Source: Burkholderia diffusa (lineage in GTDB: Bacteria > Pseudomonadota > Gammaproteobacteria > Burkholderiales > Burkholderiaceae). Taken from it: a stretch of 64,000 bases of DNA. The translations under genes were made by a program, and so were the position numbers. Shown here one piece after another: positions 19,346 through 27,165 of this stretch. The notes under the pieces were generated by a model. It was not told the origin of the DNA. It made no database searches and saw only the letters and a list, made by a program, of their open reading frames with translations. Where the stretch lies: contig NZ_CP013362.1 of the NCBI RefSeq assembly GCF_001718315.1, positions 2,480,001 to 2,544,000 on the forward strand, in the 5' to 3' direction. The first letter of the stretch is position 1; each line of letters begins with the position of its first letter.

Positions 19346-19742
19346 GTGCGTGGAATCCCGCACCTTCGTCCGCAAAGCGAGGCGGTCGAGCACTACGTGG
19401 TGCAGACGGCGCGCACGTTCACACGCCGCTCGAAGCCGGCCGGTTGCCTGATCGTGCTGTCGGCGCTGCATCCGGCCGAACGATCGGATACGTTCCGGCA
19501 AACACTGATCGCGATGCGCGAGCGGACGGCCTCCGCGTTACGCGCGCGGCGCGACGAAGGCGTTGCAACCGACGGGCTCTTCACGCATGCGAAGCTCGAT
19601 GCGATTACACGCCACTACGTGACGGTGCAACAGGGGATGTCAATTCAGGCACGCGACGGCGCAAGCCGTCGCGGATCGGAAGACGGTCGCGCAAGCCGCG
19701 CTGGCCGCATGGCCGCCGCTCGCGGGCGCGAACGGCGGATAA
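19346..19742 (+). pseudogene. Broken TetR-family regulator (5' truncated and frameshifted)
   Basis: The frame from 19346 encodes the C-terminal half of a TetR/AcrR regulator: GCLIVLSALHPAERSDTFRQ, LRARRDEGVATDGLF, then ITRHYVTVQQGMSIQARDGASR. The family tail continues in a different frame (VADRKTVAQAALAAWPPLAG) and stops with TAA at 19740, so a frameshift lies around 19665-19690. The roughly 95 N-terminal residues with the DNA-binding helix-turn-helix are absent. The gene cannot make a working repressor; it is probably debris of an older rearrangement next to the island boundary. Confidence 0.7.
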
Positions 19743-19824
19743 TGTCGGGCTCCGGAAGGAAACCTGCAAAACCGCGCGGCCGTGCAGCGGCAAGCGCCCC
19801 CGCATGACCGCACCGGTGGACGCG

Positions 19825-20325
19825 TTACTGCGTGACGGCGTGCTGCACGTCCTTCGACGCGTGCCACACGCGATAGCGCACGTCGAAACCGTCCGGCACG
19901 TACACGACGAGCGGCAGGCGGCTGTTGTAGCGCAGCAGCTGGCCATCACCACGCACCTGCACGAAGCGCTGCTGCGGCGCCTGGCCCGGGCAGGCCATCA
20001 GCGTCGACGCCGGCCCCTTCACGTCGGTCAGCCGGTAGTACGTATAGCCCCAGCCCTTCACGTCCTCGGCGGTCAACTCACCGCCGAACCATTGCTGGTT
20101 GCAGTCGGTCTGCAGCGTCTTGCCAATCATCAGCTCGACGCGCGCGTCGCCCTCGTTCTCGAGCGGGGGCAGCGCGATCACCGCGCGCTGCTGGCCAGCC
20201 GCCGGCTGCGGGAACATCTTGATCGATTCGGCCGACACGGCGGGTGCCGATGCGGGGCCCGCCGCGCAAGCGGCTGCGGTCGTCACGCAAAGGGCGGCCA
20301 GGACGGCCCGGATCGCGAATTTCAT
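19825..20325 (-). CDS. eco: Ecotin, periplasmic serine protease inhibitor
   Basis: 166 residues with an N-terminal signal (MKFAIRAVLAALCVTTAAA). The mature part matches ecotin: FPQPAAGQQRAVIALPPLENE, ELMIGKTLQTDCNQQWFGG, VKGWGYTYYRL, and the reactive loop STLMACP, with Met110 at the P1 position and the Cys75-Cys112 disulfide. The tail LRYNSRLPLVVYVPDGFDVRYRVW is also ecotin. Ecotin dimers inhibit trypsin-fold proteases, including host neutrophil elastase. AGGAG precedes the ATG at 20325. Transcribed alone; no protease gene is adjacent. Confidence 0.93.
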   Translation of the reverse strand: MKFAIRAVLAALCVTTAAACAAGPASAPAVSAESIKMFPQPAAGQQRAVIALPPLENEGDARVELMIGKTLQTDCNQQWFGGELTAEDVKGWGYTYYRLTDVKGPASTLMACPGQAPQQRFVQVRGDGQLLRYNSRLPLVVYVPDGFDVRYRVWHASKDVQHAVTQ

Positions 20326-20468
20326 CGATGTGCTCCTGATAAACAAAATAGGCCCCGATGCTAACACTTTCGTCGCGCGACCTTACGAGGCTGTAATTTG
20401 ACGACACAAATGCAAACAGCCGGCAATCCCCGCGCGCGGTACTTATAGGGGAACCAACGGAGAACATC

Positions 20469-20801
20469 ATGCTGAAGCTCATTGCCGCCGCCGGCGTCGC
20501 CACGCTGCTGGCCGGGTGCGTCGTCGGTCCGGACGCAGGATACGGTTACGGACAGCCCTACTATTCCGATCCCGGCTACGCGTACGGGCCGGCCTACGGG
20601 CCCTCGCCCATCTATGGCACGGTCAATATCTGGGGAGGTGGCGGCGGACGCGACTGGGACCGCGGTCACCGCGACTACCGCCGGTGGGATCGCGATCGTG
20701 GCGATCGCGGGGACCACGGCGGATGGGGACGCGGCGGCGGACGTCGTGGCGACTGGAACGAAGGCGGCGGCGGACGCGGCGACGGCGGCCATCGTCACTG
20801 A
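20469..20801 (+). CDS. Small Gly/Arg/Asp-rich lipoprotein
   Basis: 110 residues. Lipoprotein signal MLKLIAAAGVATLLAGC (lipobox Cys17), a Tyr/Gly/Pro-rich middle (YGYGQPYYSDPGYAYGP), then a tail dominated by Gly, Arg, Asp and His (HRDYRRWDRDRGDRGDHGG). GGAG lies 8 bases before the ATG. The composition suggests a disordered outer-membrane surface tail; function unknown. A terminator follows 90 bases downstream. The gene is divergent from ecotin across a 143-base gap. Confidence 0.75.
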   Translation: MLKLIAAAGVATLLAGCVVGPDAGYGYGQPYYSDPGYAYGPAYGPSPIYGTVNIWGGGGGRDWDRGHRDYRRWDRDRGDRGDHGGWGRGGGRRGDWNEGGGGRGDGGHRH

Positions 20802-20891
20802 CCCTGCGGATCCAATTGCAACCGTTTGTATCCGCACGCGGCCTCGCGCGGCTGCCGTCTGGCATTCCCGATCCGACGTCCGAGAAATGAC

Positions 20892-20920
20892 AAAGGCCCT
20901 TGCATTACGCGGGGGCCTTT
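20892..20920. terminator. Bidirectional terminator
   Basis: AAAGGCCC (20892-20899) and GGGCCTTT (20913-20920) form an 8-bp stem flanked by an A-rich and a T-rich side. It lies between the rightward lipoprotein gene and the leftward glycine-zipper gene. Confidence 0.7.
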
Positions 20921-20995
20921 CCTTTCGTCTTCGTGGTACTGGTAATTCGTTCAATCGTGACCGGCCACGCGGCGCCGCGCCCGGTCAGCCCCCGC

Positions 20996-21358
20996 TCACC
21001 AGCCAGCCGGCCGCGCATAGCCGCCCGACACCGGCGCGCCGCAGACGTACGGGCGCTGATAGCGGTCGTAGCAATAGTCCGAGCCATCGTCCTGGTATTG
21101 CGCTTGCTGATAGGTCGGATACGCCGGCTGCTGGTAAGCCGGTGCCTGGTAGTACGTCGGCGGCTGATAGGCCGGTGCCTGATACACGGGTGCCTGATAC
21201 GCGACGGGCGGATTCATCGCCGACGTCACGATTGCGCCGAGCACCGCGCCGCCGATCAGCGCGCCGATGATGGCGCCCCCGTCGCGGCCATGCGCGGACG
21301 CCGGGCCCGCCACGGCGAGCGAACCGGCAAGGACACATACTGCGGCAATTCTTTTCAT
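20996..21358 (-). CDS. Glycine-zipper protein with PAY/YQ repeats
   Basis: 120 residues. A signal peptide (MKRIAAVCVLAGSLAVAGPASA) is followed by a short glycine-zipper segment (GGAIIGALIGGAVLGAIV, residues 28-45), then repeats built on (P)AYQ(P/A) such as APVYQAPAYQPPTYYQAPAY. The C-terminal CYDRYQRPYVCG holds two cysteines. The architecture suggests an exported protein inserted in, or associated with, a membrane; function unknown. The ATG at 21358 was chosen because translation from there gives a clean signal peptide. Confidence 0.75.
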   Translation of the reverse strand: MKRIAAVCVLAGSLAVAGPASAHGRDGGAIIGALIGGAVLGAIVTSAMNPPVAYQAPVYQAPAYQPPTYYQAPAYQQPAYPTYQQAQYQDDGSDYCYDRYQRPYVCGAPVSGGYARPAGW

Positions 21359-21514
21359 GATGGACTCCCACGCGAAGTGGTACTGGATGCGATGCATTGT
21401 GGTCGTGCGCGGCCGTAATAGATGCAGCAAGTGGTAACGCGCCATTACGGGTATCACGCACACCGAAACGCGACCCCGCCGTGCTAGGATTTTCGGCACA
21501 CAGGAGACGCCTTC

Positions 21515-21895
21515 ATGCAGCCCGAAACCGCCCGCCGTTTCGATACCGAATTCGCGCCGCGCATTGCGCAGGCGATCGCCGCCTTCTTCGCCGACCACGT
21601 GCTGACCGGCGTCGTCCCGTACGGCGGGCACGGGCAACCGACGCGCGTGCAGATCCGCAGCGCACCGCACGAGCACGTGAGCGGCTTCGTGCATCCGCTG
21701 AACCTCGAACTGACCTGGGACACCGACGAGATCGAACGACTGATGGCGCCCGACGGGCCCGCGCGGTTCGAGCACTACCTGAGCGCGCTGCCGAGGAAGC
21801 TGAGCGCATGGCAGGGCGCGCGCGACATCGATCTCGCATCGCGCACGCAGGCCGACCCGCTCGTGCGGCTCGGCGGCCTCGATTTCGAAGGCTGA
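21515..21895 (+). CDS. Conserved hypothetical protein
   Basis: 126 residues, soluble, no signal peptide, starting MQPETARRFDTEFAPRIAQA with AGGAGA 8 bases upstream. Middle: VPYGGHGQPTRVQIRS and HPLNLELTWDTDEIERLM. I do not recognise a family with a known role. It is divergent from the glycine-zipper gene and followed after 172 bases by the MFS gene; that gap holds nothing I can name. Confidence 0.75.
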   Translation: MQPETARRFDTEFAPRIAQAIAAFFADHVLTGVVPYGGHGQPTRVQIRSAPHEHVSGFVHPLNLELTWDTDEIERLMAPDGPARFEHYLSALPRKLSAWQGARDIDLASRTQADPLVRLGGLDFEG

Positions 21896-22067
21896 ATGCA
21901 CGCACCGGCCGCCGGCGACGTCGCGCGATACGGTCCGGTGATACACTCGACCGGTCCCGCTCCGGCGCCGTCAGGCTGACCGGGCCGTTCACCGCCGCCG
22001 CCCGTGAGTATGGTTGCACACGCAACCGGCATCCGGGCACGCGGACCATCACGCCTTCGCTCCCGTC

Positions 22068-23435
22068 ATGAACGCCGATACCGGCCTGCCGCTTCCGCAA
22101 CGCTACTGGGCAATCGTCTGCGTCGCACTGGGCATCACGCTCGCCGTGCTCGACGGCGCCATCGCGAACGTCGCGCTGCCGACGATCGCGCGCGACCTGC
22201 ACGCGTCCGATGCCGCATCGATCTGGATCGTCAACGCGTACCAGCTCGCGGTGACGATCACGCTGTTGCCGCTCGCGTCGCTCGGCGAACGCGTCGGCTA
22301 TCGCCGCATCTACATCGCCGGGCTCGCGCTCTTCACAGCGGCGTCGCTCGGCTGCGCGCTCGCCGGCTCGCTGCCCATGCTCGCCGTGATGCGCGTGATA
22401 CAGGGGTTCGGTGCGGCCGGCATCATGAGCGTGAACGCAGCGCTCGTGCGGATGATCTACCCGTCGTCGATGCTCGGACGCGGGTTGTCGATCAACGCGA
22501 TGGTGGTTGCACTGTCGTCGGCGATCGGCCCGACGGTCGCGTCGGCGATCCTGTCGGTCGCGCCGTGGCCCTGGCTGTTCGCGGTCAACGTGCCGATCGG
22601 CATCGCCGCGGTGTTCGGCAGCCTCCGTGCATTGCCGGCCAACCCGCTACACGACGCACCGTACGACTTCCCGAGCGCGCTGATGAACGCGTGCGTCTTC
22701 GGTCTGCTGATCATGGCCGTCGACGGGCTCGGGCATGGCGAAAGTCACGCATACGTCGCGGGCGAACTGGCGATCGCGTTCGCGGTCGGCTACTTCTTCG
22801 TGAAGCGGCAGTTGTCGCAGCCGGCACCGCTGCTGCCGGTCGACCTGATGCGCATCCCGATGTTCGCGCTGTCGATCTGCACGTCGATTGCATCGTTCAC
22901 GTCGCAGATGCTCGCGTTCGTCGCGCTGCCGTTCTGGCTGCAGCATTCGCTCGGCTTCTCGCAGGTCGAGACCGGCCTTTACATGACGCCGTGGCCGCTC
23001 GTGATCGTATTCGCCGCGCCGCTTGCCGGCGTGCTGTCGGATCGTTATTCGGCCGGCATCCTCGGCGGCATCGGACTCGCGCTGTTCGCGGCCGGGCTGT
23101 TGTCGCTCGCGACGATCGGCGCGCATCCGGGCACCGTCGACATCGTGTGGCGGATGGCGCTGTGCGGCGCGGGTTTCGGGCTGTTCCAGTCGCCGAACAA
23201 TCGCGCGATGCTGTCGTCGGCGCCACGCGAGCGCAGCGGCGGCGCGGGCGGGATGCTGAGTACGGCACGCCTGACGGGCCAGACGCTCGGTGCCGCGCTC
23301 GTCGCACTGATTTTCGGGCTGGCGCCCGACCACGGGCCGACGATCGCGCTCTACGTCGCCGCCGTATTTGCGGCGCTCGCCGCTGTGGTCAGCATGCTGC
23401 GCATCGCGTCGCCGCGCCCCGACACGGCGGTCTGA
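22068..23435 (+). CDS. MFS drug-efflux-type transporter (DHA2-like)
   Basis: 455 residues with about 14 hydrophobic segments. It begins RYWAIVCVALGITLAVLDGAI with motif C-like ANVALPTIARDL, then motif A-like GERVGYRRIYIAG and MRVIQGFGAAGIMS, all typical of the 14-helix DHA2 (EmrB/QacA-like) proton-drug antiporters. Start placed at MNADTGLPLP; an upstream in-frame TTG is possible. No HlyD/EmrA adaptor gene is adjacent, so it probably acts alone in the inner membrane. Substrate unknown. It ends 9 bases from the converging ATPase gene. Confidence 0.85.
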   Translation: MNADTGLPLPQRYWAIVCVALGITLAVLDGAIANVALPTIARDLHASDAASIWIVNAYQLAVTITLLPLASLGERVGYRRIYIAGLALFTAASLGCALAGSLPMLAVMRVIQGFGAAGIMSVNAALVRMIYPSSMLGRGLSINAMVVALSSAIGPTVASAILSVAPWPWLFAVNVPIGIAAVFGSLRALPANPLHDAPYDFPSALMNACVFGLLIMAVDGLGHGESHAYVAGELAIAFAVGYFFVKRQLSQPAPLLPVDLMRIPMFALSICTSIASFTSQMLAFVALPFWLQHSLGFSQVETGLYMTPWPLVIVFAAPLAGVLSDRYSAGILGGIGLALFAAGLLSLATIGAHPGTVDIVWRMALCGAGFGLFQSPNNRAMLSSAPRERSGGAGGMLSTARLTGQTLGAALVALIFGLAPDHGPTIALYVAAVFAALAAVVSMLRIASPRPDTAV

Positions 23436-23444
23436 CGCCGCCGC

Positions 23445-24026
23445 TCACGCGGCGTCGAGCGCGTCCATCACGAAGCGCACGCGCGCCTTCACGCTCACGC
23501 ACGGCAGTTCGATCAACCGATACCCGTACGCCGTATAGCAGTCGACCATTGCGTCGTAGGAGCGCACGGCCTCCGCGAAATCCTGCCGGCGCTCGGTATC
23601 CTGCGCGTAGATATCGGGCCACGGCGGCGCGATGAACACGCGGCGGTGATACCGAAAGCGCCGCGCCGCGGCCTCCGCATGCGCGGGCACCGCGAGGCCC
23701 GTCAACCGCAGATAGCCGATCACGTCCGGCACGCCGCGGTCGAAGAACACGGGTCCACGTGCGCCTCGCGCGAGGTGATACGAACGCATCTCCCAGTTCA
23801 GCATCAGCTCGGCGAACGCGGCCCGGTCACGCCAGGGCAACGCCGGGCCGTCGATCGCCATCTGGTCGCGGATCACCCCGCGCCCGGCCTCGTGCGAGCG
23901 CGCGAAACCGCTGCGTTCGAGCGCATCGAGCAATGTGCTCTTGCCGGAGCCGGGGCCGCCCGTGACGACGAAGAAGCGAGCGGACACCTCCTGCGCCACG
24001 CCGTCGTCCTCCACGCGCTCAGACAT
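23445..24026 (-). CDS. P-loop ATPase/kinase (AAA_28-like)
   Basis: 193 residues with Walker A GGPGSGKS (23-30), FFDRGVPDVIGYL in the Walker B/lid region and a basic RRFRYHRR segment, as in NadR/Ttd14-like nucleoside or small-molecule kinases. Its ATG (24024-24026) lies inside the end of otsA, an 8-base overlap, so translation is probably coupled. The substrate is unknown; coupling suggests a link to trehalose or sugar-phosphate metabolism, but that is inference. Confidence 0.8.
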   Translation of the reverse strand: MSERVEDDGVAQEVSARFFVVTGGPGSGKSTLLDALERSGFARSHEAGRGVIRDQMAIDGPALPWRDRAAFAELMLNWEMRSYHLARGARGPVFFDRGVPDVIGYLRLTGLAVPAHAEAAARRFRYHRRVFIAPPWPDIYAQDTERRQDFAEAVRSYDAMVDCYTAYGYRLIELPCVSVKARVRFVMDALDAA

Positions 24027-25440
24027 GCGCGGCTCGTCGGCCCGCGCGCTGCGTGACCGACGCGGCCGCCGCAACGCTGCGCAAGTCGGCAACGAACGTG
24101 TCGCGCCAGACGGAAAGGTTGTTCCCGCGCAGCCGCGCGAGGTTCTCTTCGTGACGCGCCTGCCGCTCCGCGAGCGGCATCGACAGCGCGCGCTCGAGCG
24201 CATCGGCCATCTGCGACAGGTCGTAAGGATTGACGAGCAGCGCACCGGTCAGCTCGGCCGCCGCGCCGGCGAACTCCGACAGCACGAGCACGCCCGGATC
24301 GGCCGGATCCTGCGACGCGACGTATTCCTTCGCGACGAGATTCATCCCGTCGCGCAACGGCGTCACGTAGCCGACCTGCGACATCCGGAAGAACGCCATC
24401 AGCAGATTGCGCTCGTACTTGCGGTTCAGGTACTGGATCGGCGTCCAGTCGAGCTGCGAAAAGCGGCCATTGATGCGGCCGGCCTCGCCTTCGAGCGTTT
24501 CGCGAATGCGCTGGTAGGTCTGCACGTCGGAGCGCGTCGGCGGCGCGATCTGCACGAGCGATACGCGCCCCTGCCAGCCCGGCGCGTTGGCGAGCATCCG
24601 CTCGAACGACTGGAAGCGTTCGACGAGCCCCTTCGAATAGTCGAGCCGGTCGACGCTCATCACGAGCTTGCGGCCGCCGAGCGCGTCGCGCAGCATCTTC
24701 ACCGGCTTGCGCGACGCGTACTGGACGGCTGCCTGCGCGATCGCATCCGGGTGCACGCTGATCGGATAGGCGGCGATCTTCACGACGCGGCCGTGCGCAT
24801 GCAGCATCCCGTCGTCGCTGGCCGCGCCGATGCCGCGCCGCTCGATGTAGTCGGCGAACGCCTGCTTGTCCGCTTCGGTCTGAAAGCCCGCGATGTCGTA
24901 CGCGCACATGAACTTCACGAGTTCCTCGTGCGGCGGAACGATGCGCAACATGTCGGGCGACGGAAACGGGATATGCAGGAAGAAGCCGATCGGGTTCTTC
25001 ACGCCGAGTTCGCGAAGGCAATGCGCGAACGGCAGCAGGTGATAGTCGTGCACCCAGATCAGGTCGTCGGGCCGCAGCAGCGCGGCGAGCTGCTTCGCGA
25101 GCATCGCGTTCACGCGCAGATAGCCCGCGTACTCCTGCCGGTCGAAGCGCGCGAGATCGCCGCGGTAGTGAAACACCGGCCACAGCGTCGCGTTCGAGAA
25201 ACCGCGGTAGTACTGATCGTAGTCGCGCCGGGTCAGCCCGAGCGTCGCATACGTGACGTTGCCGTCACGCTGGATGGCGGGCGCGACGTCGGGCGTACCA
25301 ACGATCTCGCCGTTCCACCCGAACCAGACGCCGCCGGTTTCCTTCAGCGCGTCCATCACGCCGACCGCGAGACCACCCGCGCTCGGGCGCGTGTCCTCGC
25401 CGGCGGCGACACGGTTCGATACCACGATCAATCTGCTCAT
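24019..25440 (-). CDS. otsA: Trehalose-6-phosphate synthase
   Basis: GT20 glycosyltransferase that makes trehalose 6-phosphate from UDP-glucose and glucose 6-phosphate. 473 residues, usual length. Conserved motifs: LIVVSNRVA at the N-terminus, GGVWFGWNGE, WVHDYHLLPFA, IGFFLHIPFPS, SVDRLDYSKGL, TPLRDGMNLVAKEYVA and LSEFAGAAAEL. Start at MSRLIVV, with GAGGAGG about 9 bases upstream. No otsB phosphatase gene is adjacent; the downstream overlapping gene encodes a P-loop ATPase instead. Role in osmotic and desiccation stress follows from the family. Confidence 0.95.
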   Translation of the reverse strand: MSRLIVVSNRVAAGEDTRPSAGGLAVGVMDALKETGGVWFGWNGEIVGTPDVAPAIQRDGNVTYATLGLTRRDYDQYYRGFSNATLWPVFHYRGDLARFDRQEYAGYLRVNAMLAKQLAALLRPDDLIWVHDYHLLPFAHCLRELGVKNPIGFFLHIPFPSPDMLRIVPPHEELVKFMCAYDIAGFQTEADKQAFADYIERRGIGAASDDGMLHAHGRVVKIAAYPISVHPDAIAQAAVQYASRKPVKMLRDALGGRKLVMSVDRLDYSKGLVERFQSFERMLANAPGWQGRVSLVQIAPPTRSDVQTYQRIRETLEGEAGRINGRFSQLDWTPIQYLNRKYERNLLMAFFRMSQVGYVTPLRDGMNLVAKEYVASQDPADPGVLVLSEFAGAAAELTGALLVNPYDLSQMADALERALSMPLAERQARHEENLARLRGNNLSVWRDTFVADLRSVAAAASVTQRAGRRAAHV

Positions 25441-25590
25441 GCGGCTTTCCCTCCTCGATTCGATTGGATGACGCGCAACGCGCGCCACGACGGGCGCGAC
25501 GGCCCGAAGGCGGTCGCGCGGCGATTCAGATGTGAGCGATGCAACAAAGAGCGCAATGAAATGCAGCGGCGGAATGCAACGGCGACGGAA

Positions 25591-25779
25591 TCAGGCGTCC
25601 TGCTCCTGGCCGAGGTCGCGTTGATAATCGAGCCCTTCCGGGCGTGCGCCGCCCTGGTTGTGGTCGCCGTCCGACGGCGTCTCGTCGGGCGGCGCGCCGG
25701 CCGGCGCATCGGTCTGCGGACGCGGGCGCTCGGGCCCCGTGTCGGGCGACCGGGGAGAAAACCGTTTCGAACGACGCAT
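25591..25779 (-). CDS. Small Pro/Asp-rich hypothetical protein
   Basis: 62 residues from the ATG at 25779 (an ATG at 25794 would add five). MRRSKRFSPRSPDTGPERP is followed by an acidic, Pro/Gln-rich tail ending GLDYQRDLGQEQDA. Probably disordered. No clear ribosome site. It lies 150 bases upstream of otsA on the same strand and could be the first gene of that unit. Function unknown; it may not be a real gene. Confidence 0.4.
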   Translation of the reverse strand: MRRSKRFSPRSPDTGPERPRPQTDAPAGAPPDETPSDGDHNQGGARPEGLDYQRDLGQEQDA

Positions 25780-26068
25780 GGCTGGGTGTCTCATATGCAA
25801 CGCGGCTCGGAGCCGCCGTAGAAACATTCCATAACAAAAGAGTCTAGGTGGCTTCCTCGCATGCCAAGGTAACAATTGCCTTCAATTTGTAACGTTTCGA
25901 CCCCTGCTCAGCCGACTGTCCGACAATGACGCCGCGCGTGCGCGCGCGAGTCGCCAGCACGGCGATTTGTCAAAGCTTTGCAGTTTTCCTATGACAATTG
26001 CGAAACAATGACGCGGCATGGGGGCGCGCATGCGTCGCCGCTCACCCAGACAGGACTCGCACTCAGGG

Positions 26069-26620
26069 ATGAACATTCGTTTCGAACCGCCGCGTCGGGC
26101 CATGCCGGCGCGCATCGTGCTGGCCGCGATCGCCACGGCCGCACTGCTGTCCGGCTGCAACTCGCTGTACAGCGAAGGCGCGACTGCCGGCGCCGGTATC
26201 GCGGGCGCCGCGATTGCCTCCAAGGTCACCAACAACGCCGCCGTCGCGACGGGTATCGGTCTCGGCGCCGTCGCCGGCGCGCGTGCGGGCGTCCAGTACA
26301 CGCAGCGGGTCGCGCATCGCTACACGCAGGAGCAGATCGCGGAAGCGGCCGGCCCGCTCGACGTCGGCGGTGTCGCACCGTGGAAGACGCACCATTCGTT
26401 CCCGATCGAGGACGACGAACAAGGCCGCGTGACGGTCAGCCGGATGATCAGTATCGGCCCGCTCGACTGCAAGGAAATCGTGTTCGCGGTCGACACGCCC
26501 GCGAAGGCCGACAAGGCCGCGGAATCGGCGTTCTACGTCGCCACGATCTGCCGCGACGGTCCCGTGTGGAAATGGGCGTCGGCGGAACCCGCGACCGAAC
26601 GTTGGGGCGCGCTGCAATGA
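26069..26620 (+). CDS. Lipoprotein, first of a paralogous pair
   Basis: 183 residues; lipobox LLSGC with Cys30, preceded by a signal helix (ARIVLAAIATAALL). A glycine-rich hydrophobic segment (AGAGIAGAAIASKVTNNAAVATGIGLGAVAG, in part) resembles a glycine zipper. The soluble C-terminal domain has QIAEAAGPLDVGGVAPWK, two cysteines and the ending WKWASAEPATERWGALQ. Start at the ATG of MNIRFEPP; a later ATG at MPARIV is possible. Overlaps the next gene by 4 bases. Function unknown. Confidence 0.8.
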   Translation: MNIRFEPPRRAMPARIVLAAIATAALLSGCNSLYSEGATAGAGIAGAAIASKVTNNAAVATGIGLGAVAGARAGVQYTQRVAHRYTQEQIAEAAGPLDVGGVAPWKTHHSFPIEDDEQGRVTVSRMISIGPLDCKEIVFAVDTPAKADKAAESAFYVATICRDGPVWKWASAEPATERWGALQ

Positions 26621-27111
26621 GCGTCGCGATCCGCATCGCGGCGATCGGCACGCTGTGCGCGGCCAGCGCCGCGCTGTCGGGCTGCGGCTCGGTCGGCGCG
26701 GCGAGTGGCGCGCTCGCCGGCGCAGCGACGGGCCTCGTCACCGCGAACCCGGCCGTCGGCGTCGGTGTCGGGATTGCCGTGCAGGCGGCGACCGACGAGG
26801 CCGTCAACCGCACGATGAAGCAGCTCCATCAGAATCAGCAGGACGCAATCGCGAAAGCGGCGGGCAGCCTGGCCGTCGGCGAAGTGAAGCCGTGGAAGGT
26901 GAAGAACACGCTGCCGCTCGAAAACGGCGAAGGCGAGGTGCGCGTCACGCACGCGTACTCGACGGCGCTCGCGCTCTGCAAGGAATTCGCATTCTCGGTG
27001 AAGGACGGCGACAAGGCCGACTGGTATTTCGCGAATGCGTGCCAGCAAGGCACGCACTGGAAGTGGGCGTCGGCCGAACCGGCCGTCGACCGCTGGGGCA
27101 ACCTGCAGTAA
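26617..27111 (+). CDS. Lipoprotein, second of a paralogous pair
   Basis: 164 residues; lipobox ALSGC with Cys23. Same layout as the preceding gene: glycine-rich hydrophobic stretch (GALAGAATGLVTANPAVGVGVG), then AIAKAAGSLAVGEVKPWKVK and the near-identical ending WKWASAEPAVDRWGNLQ. Its ATG overlaps the previous TGA (ATGA), so the two are translationally coupled and arose by tandem duplication. They may form a heteromeric envelope complex (inference). Confidence 0.8.
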   Translation: MSVAIRIAAIGTLCAASAALSGCGSVGAASGALAGAATGLVTANPAVGVGVGIAVQAATDEAVNRTMKQLHQNQQDAIAKAAGSLAVGEVKPWKVKNTLPLENGEGEVRVTHAYSTALALCKEFAFSVKDGDKADWYFANACQQGTHWKWASAEPAVDRWGNLQ

Positions 27112-27137
27112 CGATGCGATGCGCGGCGCATGCGGAT

Positions 27138-27157
27138 GCCGGGCCGCGCGGCCCGGC
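27138..27157. terminator. Perfect GC palindrome between convergent genes
   Basis: GCCGGGCCGC followed directly by GCGGCCCGGC: 10-bp arms with no spacer and no T-run. It lies between the converging lipoprotein and ABC-ATPase genes and may act as an imperfect bidirectional terminator. Confidence 0.4.
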
Positions 27158-27165
27158 TCGATGGC

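Noticed and set aside
19825..20325. Treating ecotin as the immunity partner of an effector
   Set aside because: Ecotin inhibits trypsin-fold serine proteases; no such effector is nearby and it lies outside the island.
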